From NCBI GenBank assembly GCA_030686995.1, contig CM060703.1:4062501-4126500 (forward strand): a DNA stretch of 64,000 nucleotides. Reading direction: 5' to 3'. The notes under the pieces are model-generated. The model was not told the DNA's origin. It did no database searches and worked only from the letters and a program-made list of their open reading frames with translations. Below are positions 59,397 to 64,000 of the stretch, one piece after another. This stretch comes from Artemisia argyi. Taxonomy: Eukaryota; Streptophyta; Magnoliopsida; Asterales; Asteraceae. How positions within the stretch are numbered: the first letter of the stretch is position 1; every line of letters begins with the position of its first letter. The position numbers and the translations under genes are program-made.

Positions 59397-59522
59397 AGCA
59401 AAGTCAATCGCAGAGAAGAATAGCATTTGCATCAACAGCATTTCTGATAATAATAATAATAATCCCTAATTTCTTCTTCTTTCAACCTTTCTCCCTCCCG
59501 ATCTTATCCTAATTTATTCTCC
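59397..59522 (+). pseudogene. Degenerate copy of O-fucosyltransferase exon 1 (copy E)
   Basis: Keeps QSQSQRRIAFASTAFLIIII and PNFFFFQ, then is out of frame by one base before the RSYPNLFS end, and lacks an upstream ATG because of the hAT insertion. The donor TTCTCC|GTAAGC is preserved and sits 1.9 kb from exon 2. Confidence 0.75.
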
Positions 59523-59986
59523 GTAAGCAGCATTTCATTTATTAGCTCAATTCATTTTTTATTATTTTAAATTGAAGTTGTTATAATAGATAGTAGTTGA
59601 TACATTTCAGTTAGTTACCGCGTTTTCTTTATATCTTTGCAATTCAATAATTAGCTTTGTTACTTTTATGGTCCACATATAATTGACTTAGTAATTACCA
59701 AGTCAAAGTGTTCCGTTATTATCACATTTCAACAGACCATGGTTCAAAGGGTGAACATCTTGGGATGGCCAGGGAATACCCGCATACATCATAATAGCCA
59801 ATAAGGCTCGACTTTCCCTTCCCTGGGTACCCGATCCTTGACATTTATAATGTCAGTTTTTTTTAGCAATACGGCCCCCATCAACCAAGAACTTGTGTTG
59901 TGTGTGTGTGTTCAACTCTTAGTTGATTGACACATATGCTTCGTGTCAATTAATTGCTTACTGTGGAAGGAAGGCCTTTATGTAAT

Positions 59987-60300
59987 TGTGATATACTCAC
60001 TTCTAGGATTCACTTAAGAAAGAAATGAGATCAAAAGTACTTGATGTTATTAATGGAGGAAAAATAGGTAAACAGTTACAATGGTTTGTTACAGTAGAGT
60101 GAAGAGAGAATTAGAGAGGAGGTTATGAAAATCTGACTAAATGAAACGAAAGAGTACAACTACTATTTAAAAGAGGAAAGGGCGCCAAAATCTGTTAAGA
60201 GGTATGTGTGGAGAGCTCACGTGCACCTCACATGTGCAGTTAAAGCCACACACGTGCACCTCACGTGCCAACACTTCTCACACACATCTTTGCTCATATC
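59987..60300 (-). mobile_element. 3' LTR of a degenerate Ty3/gypsy element
   Basis: On the minus strand it starts TGATATGAGCAAAG directly after a polypurine tract (TTTAAGGGGAAGGGAT) and ends GAGTATATCACA. About 314 bp. The 5' LTR is missing. Confidence 0.65.
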
Positions 60301-61245
60301 AATCCCTTCCCCTTAAATTGTTCTTGTCCTCAAGAACTGAGATCAAATGTAGGATTAGGAATTATTAACTCTCCACTTTGATCACAAGTAGGTAGAACCA
60401 CTGGTTGTTGACTAGCTGGCCTTTCACCCTTGCATTCCTTGAGTTGAGAGACATGAAAGACATTATGAATTTGGGACTGCTCAGGCAAAGACAACCTATA
60501 ATCCACTGCACCTATCTTCTCAATCACCTCAAATGGCCCATAATACTTTGGAGAGAACTTGTTCTGCTTGCCTTGTCTGATGGTCGCTTGCCTGTGTGGT
60601 TGAAGTTTGAGTAAGACCCAATCACCCACCTTGAAGATTCTTTAAGATGGAACTTAAGCACCTTAACAGCTTCTTCTCTAGCTCTCAATGACCTATCAAC
60701 AGCTTTCACCCTGTTCTCCCCACCCAGATAAGGAACTTGGATGGGTGGTGGTTGTCCATAAAGTACTTCAGACGGAGTAGTGTTAATAGAGGACTGGTAG
60801 TTGGTGTTATACCACAGTTTTGCCAAAGCCAACCATTTAGACCACTCGGTGGGCTGCTCACCACCCATACACCTCAAATAACCTTCCAAACACCTGTTCA
60901 CAACCTCTGGGTGATAAGAGGTGGACATCAAGAGCTTAACTTGCAGTAGTTTGAACAACCCCTTCCAAACCCTACTCATAAAGATTGTACACTGTATCCA
61001 AGAAAGACTAAGCTACTTGTGCAAATGGATGGGAGAGAGGAAAAGTGAGCATACTTGCTCAATCTGTCTACTACCACCAAAATTGTATCTTTGCCTTGTG
61101 ACTTTGGGAGAGCCTCAATAAAGTCCATTGAGACACTCTTCCATACTCCTTCTAGAATGGGTAGTGGCTACAAAAGACCAAGATAACTTGCTAAGTCTCG
61201 GTTATTCTTCTGACCAAACACTCCCTAACCATATGCTTCGTTTCA
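60301..61245 (-). pseudogene. Ty3/gypsy integrase fragment in O-fucosyltransferase intron 1
   Basis: The minus strand encodes [20 protein letters not shown] and [12 protein letters not shown] (first catalytic Asp region), then frameshifts and a deletion. Next come FKLLQVKLLMSTSYHPEVVN (the PQTDGQT block is lost), the C-terminal core, and in another frame the integrase tail GDWVLLKLQPHRQATIR with NVFHVSQLKEC. Several frame breaks make it non-functional. A different lineage from the 13-kb element. Part of it recurs at 18070-18316. Confidence 0.88.
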
Positions 61246-61389
61246 ATTAGTTGCTTGCTGTGGCACCTTTTCAGTTAATTTTATAAACAATTACATGAAC
61301 ATGTTTTAGTATCTTCCCTTGCTGGCATAATGCGAGTTGTACTATTTTTCCAAAGAAGGCCTTTATGTAATTCCTATGTAAAATTATGC

Positions 61390-61475
61390 TGATTTTATTG
61401 TATTATAGGAATGGAATGGAATGTGTGTCGATTCTTTTTTTACGAATGATTTTATTGTATTATAGGAATGGAATG
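61390..61475 (+). repeat. Local duplication of the exon-2 splice acceptor
   Basis: The string 'gattttattgtattatagga' followed by 'atggaatg' occurs at ~61,391 and again at ~61,448, so two identical branch/acceptor regions precede exon 2. Only the second continues into the coding sequence GAATGGAATGCTCC. Confidence 0.8.
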
Positions 61476-61929
61476 CTCCAAGTGCTATGCACGTTTGTTT
61501 ATTAGATGGCACTTTGCTTCAACAAATTGTGAGTAGGTGCTAACCTTAACACATATGAATAACGTTCATCTAAAACTCGTCTCAATAGTTATCATTTATG
61601 TAATCTAATACTCCATACCTTTTTTATACCCAGTCTAAGAAACAAAATGCGGATATTTGGTCTCCGTTGCCTGACCAAGGATGGGAACCTTGTACACATC
61701 GGCTACAATTCCATGTGAGTTCCTTAACCTGCGTTTTTTATATTTTGTACTATGTCGTGAGTTATGCACCCGTTTCTGTTTCATCTCTCATCATAATGTA
61801 ATCGAATCCCGTGTTATTTTTTAAGCCATTCCAGAGAAATCTTGGGGATATATTCAGGTGTTTCTCGATGGAGGATTGAACCAGCAGAGAATGGGGGTAC
61901 GCTCTATTTTGTTTCTTAAACAAGCATAA

Positions 61930-62129
61930 GGGGGTGTTTGGTGTATGGGCTTATTCAACTTTTGAAAAGCTAATAAACTCAAATTTCAAGTCTTATGAGC
62001 TTATCAACTTGAGCTTATGGCGTATTAAGTCCATAAGCTCATAGGCCTAAAAGATTGAGCTGATTAGCTTTTCAAAAGTTCACTAATTAAGCCCATACAC
62101 CAAAAATATAAGCTAAAACAAACACCCTT
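61930..62129. mobile_element. Tourist-like MITE (200 bp) with TAA target duplication
   Basis: Ends GGGGGTGTTTGGTGTATGGG and the inverse of AAGGGTGTTTG, flanked by TAA (61927-61929, 62130-62132). Lies in the O-fucosyltransferase intron between the exons ending at 61896 and starting at 62200. Confidence 0.8.
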
Positions 62130-62581
62130 TAAGAAAAAACGCAAGTAAATAATAGTTATATATATTTTTTTTTCTAAATTTTTTGCCTCTGTGTTAAAGA
62201 TTTGTGATGCAGTAGCTGTTGCTAAAATTTTAAACGCGACCCTAGTGATACCACACCTTGAAGTAAATCCGGTCTGGCAAGATACAAGGTATTTTTACGG
62301 CCACCATTTGGCTTTATATCGTGTTTTTAAGCTCTTAGCTCGCAGACTGGTGGTAAGAAGCTACGTTTACTATGCAGTTCTTTCACCGATATATTTGATG
62401 TCAACCACTTTATTGAGGTCTTGCAAGATGAAATCTCCATAGTTAAAGAGCTGCCGATCATGTACTCTTGGAACACAAGGGATTACTATGGTACTGGCAT
62501 ACAACCTACTCGAATCAAAACGGCGCCTGTCCATGCTTCTGCTAATTGGTATCTCGAAAATGTGCTGCCGATGCTAAATAG

Positions 62582-63075
62582 GTTCGTGATAATCCTTTCT
62601 TTAACATTGTACTTCAGTTCTAGCACAAACATGTCAAAGTTATCGGTTTTCTCACTTTTCCGCTGTCACTTGATGATTTAATGCGTCACTATCTGATCTC
62701 TCGCCTGATATTATGGTTTTAGCATGTTTGCTTTGTCTGATACTTTCACCTTATAAAAACGTATTCGTGCGCCACTTAAAATTTATCTGATCTCTCGCCT
62801 GATATTATGGTTTTGTCCTGAAGAATCTGCAACATTTGTATGGACACGTAATTTATGGGAAGTGTCTAAGTAGTAGCCAAATGTGTTCGATATCCATCAC
62901 AAATAAGCATTATGGTACAGTGGTTCTTGTTGATATATTGACTGTATAAAATAGTAACAGAGGTCATTGCATTATGTATAACTAATCAAATTTAACGCAT
63001 TATGGTGCAGTGTTGTTTATAATATTGAGAAAAACAGAACTATTATATCTAACAATTGCAGTTCTAATGTTTCAG
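62582..63075. other. O-fucosyltransferase intron 6
   Basis: Bounded by AG|GTTCGT and TTTCAG. Contains a short duplication ('tctgatctctcgcctgatat' at ~62,692 and ~62,788). Nothing else seen. Confidence 0.6.
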
Positions 63076-63318
63076 TCATGGAATTGCTGCTATTGCCCCA
63101 TTCTCGCACCGTTTAGGTTTTGATAACCTACCTAAGGAGATTCAGCTTCTTCGATGTATGGTTAACTTTCAAGCATTAGTCACATCAGAAGACTAGGAGA
63201 CACCCTTGTTCAGCGCCTTCGAAGCTCTCCTACTACAAACAAAGGAACAACGAACGATATATTGGAGGATGAAAGGGGAAGTGGAAAGTTTGTCGTTTTA
63301 CATCTCCGCTTTGACAAA

Positions 63319-63886
63319 GTATGTCTCCTACCGTGTTTCTCCATCATGATCTTTAGAATGTAAATTTAGGCCATCTTTATCTCTTTTACTCTAAAAGTGA
63401 TTCTTTTATTCTTAAATTTAGATTGCATATACCTTTTTGTGATTCAACAGTGGCACCAAGTGGGTCAAAATGGGGTAGGTTGACCCACCAACACTTTTTT
63501 TTGTCCCTCACAGTTCTATACACGATCAATCCCTAAAAAAGGTTTTACAAAAACCATCACTAAAATAATGATCCAATTTTTTCCGATCAAGTTTTTTAGG
63601 AGGTTATAAACACTTGAATGTGCTTTTCATAAGAACTGTTTGATCCATTAGTGGTAGCAATTTAGACTCTTTTAGTTATGAATGGGTCATGTCATGTTAT
63701 GTTTTATCTCTAAGTGGACGAAAAGTGGTTCTGGTAAAACCTAACTCCATCCCTACCAAAAAGTATACCAGTGTTCATTACCTATCTTGCCCATATTGCC
63801 ACTTGCCACCGGCTTTTGCATAAGTTACAAGTAGGTGATTGTGGGACTATGAAGGACATGTTGTTTACAATATTTTTATCGAACAG
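63319..63886. other. O-fucosyltransferase intron 7
   Basis: Bounded by AAA|GTATGT and GAACAG. AT-rich with no recognised element. Confidence 0.6.
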
Positions 63887-64000
63887 GATATGGCTGCCAT
63901 TCAGCTTGTGATTTTGGTGGTGGAAAAGCTGAAATGTTGGCACTTACAAAGTACCGCCATGTCATATGGCAGGGAAGGGTGATGAAACCTCAGTTCACTA

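Larger units (their letters stand above)
56954..64000 (+). pseudogene. GDP-fucose protein O-fucosyltransferase family gene, frameshifted, runs off right edge
   Basis: Exons: 56954-57085 (MKMKANYLQQNQSQ plus hydrophobic IALASAFLIIIPNFFFF, a type II signal anchor), 61466-61528, 61634-61714, 61837-61896, 62200-62288, 62378-62581, 63076-63318 and 63887 onward. Phases agree if exon 4 uses the acceptor ending GAG. Family motifs are clear: IWSPLPDQGWEPC, VFLDGGLNQQRMG, VNHFIEVL, KTAPVHASANWYLENVLP, IAAIAPFSHRL, FVVLHLRFDK and CDFGGGKAE. Such proteins are Golgi type II glycosyltransferases of the plant OFUT family. Two lesions hit conserved parts. In exon 7, after VNFQAL, about ten bases normally encoding TFVP are missing, giving TAG at 63194. 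In exon 8 one C is missing near 63898 (GCC-CAT reads GCCAT). It is therefore probably a pseudogene, unless these are sequence errors. Intron 1 is 4.4 kb. Confidence 0.8.

Overview
This is nuclear DNA from a flowering plant. It has spliced genes with GT-AG introns, AT-rich spacers and many layers of transposable elements. The chromovirus-type Ty3/gypsy element, with an acidic accessory ORF ahead of gag, resembles elements I associate with Asteraceae. That placement is from memory and is only moderately sure. No bacterial, organellar or viral genome features, CRISPR arrays, tRNA or rRNA genes were seen.

Layout. 1-6.2 kb: 5' two thirds of a minus-strand, at least eight-exon gene of the transposon-associated plant Ulp1 type. 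A 22-24 bp minisatellite (core CAGATGCCCTAA) fills its introns and first intron region. 7.5-14.1 kb: repeats, including Helitron-like 3' ends, a SINE, a bZIP exon fragment, a duplicated unrecognised exon, a small solo LTR and a 5'-truncated LINE. 15-18.3 kb: MITEs and the second copy of a ~0.9 kb segmental duplication (first copy at 11.5 kb). 18.8-22.9 kb: a plus-strand SUMO-protease gene (ULP2/SPF1-like) with its catalytic triad intact but no recognisable N-terminal part. 24.2-27.6 kb: a minus-strand solo LTR. 27.6-28.1 kb: a Helitron helicase tail. 29.0-30.9 kb: a long inverted-repeat element. 31-35.6 kb: a degenerate tandem array whose units each carry an snRNA-promoter-like box pair. 35.6-39.0 kb: nested Mutator-type elements with a CGTTTT/AAACG minisatellite. 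39.3-55.9 kb: an old solo LTR split by a young full-length element of the same family (5' LTR, PBS, accessory ORF, 1575-residue gag-pol with chromodomain, PPT, 3' LTR). 57-64 kb: an O-fucosyltransferase gene running off the right edge. Its exons 1-6 are readable, but exons 7 and 8 carry frameshifts. Its intron 1 is filled with extra copies of its own first exon, a hAT-like element and a gypsy fragment.

Only three loci look derived from cellular or cell-like genes (left Ulp1-type gene, ULP2-like gene, O-fucosyltransferase), and none is demonstrably complete and functional. The rest records insertion history. Eight insertions have target-site duplications that match exactly by eye. Others match with a mismatch or one mutated base, or have only a 2-3 bp TA/TWA duplication. 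No pathway or operon links the genes. The connection I can see is duplication: the O-fucosyltransferase exon-1/intron-1 cassette occurs five times, one copy just upstream of the ULP2-like gene together with the same gypsy fragment.
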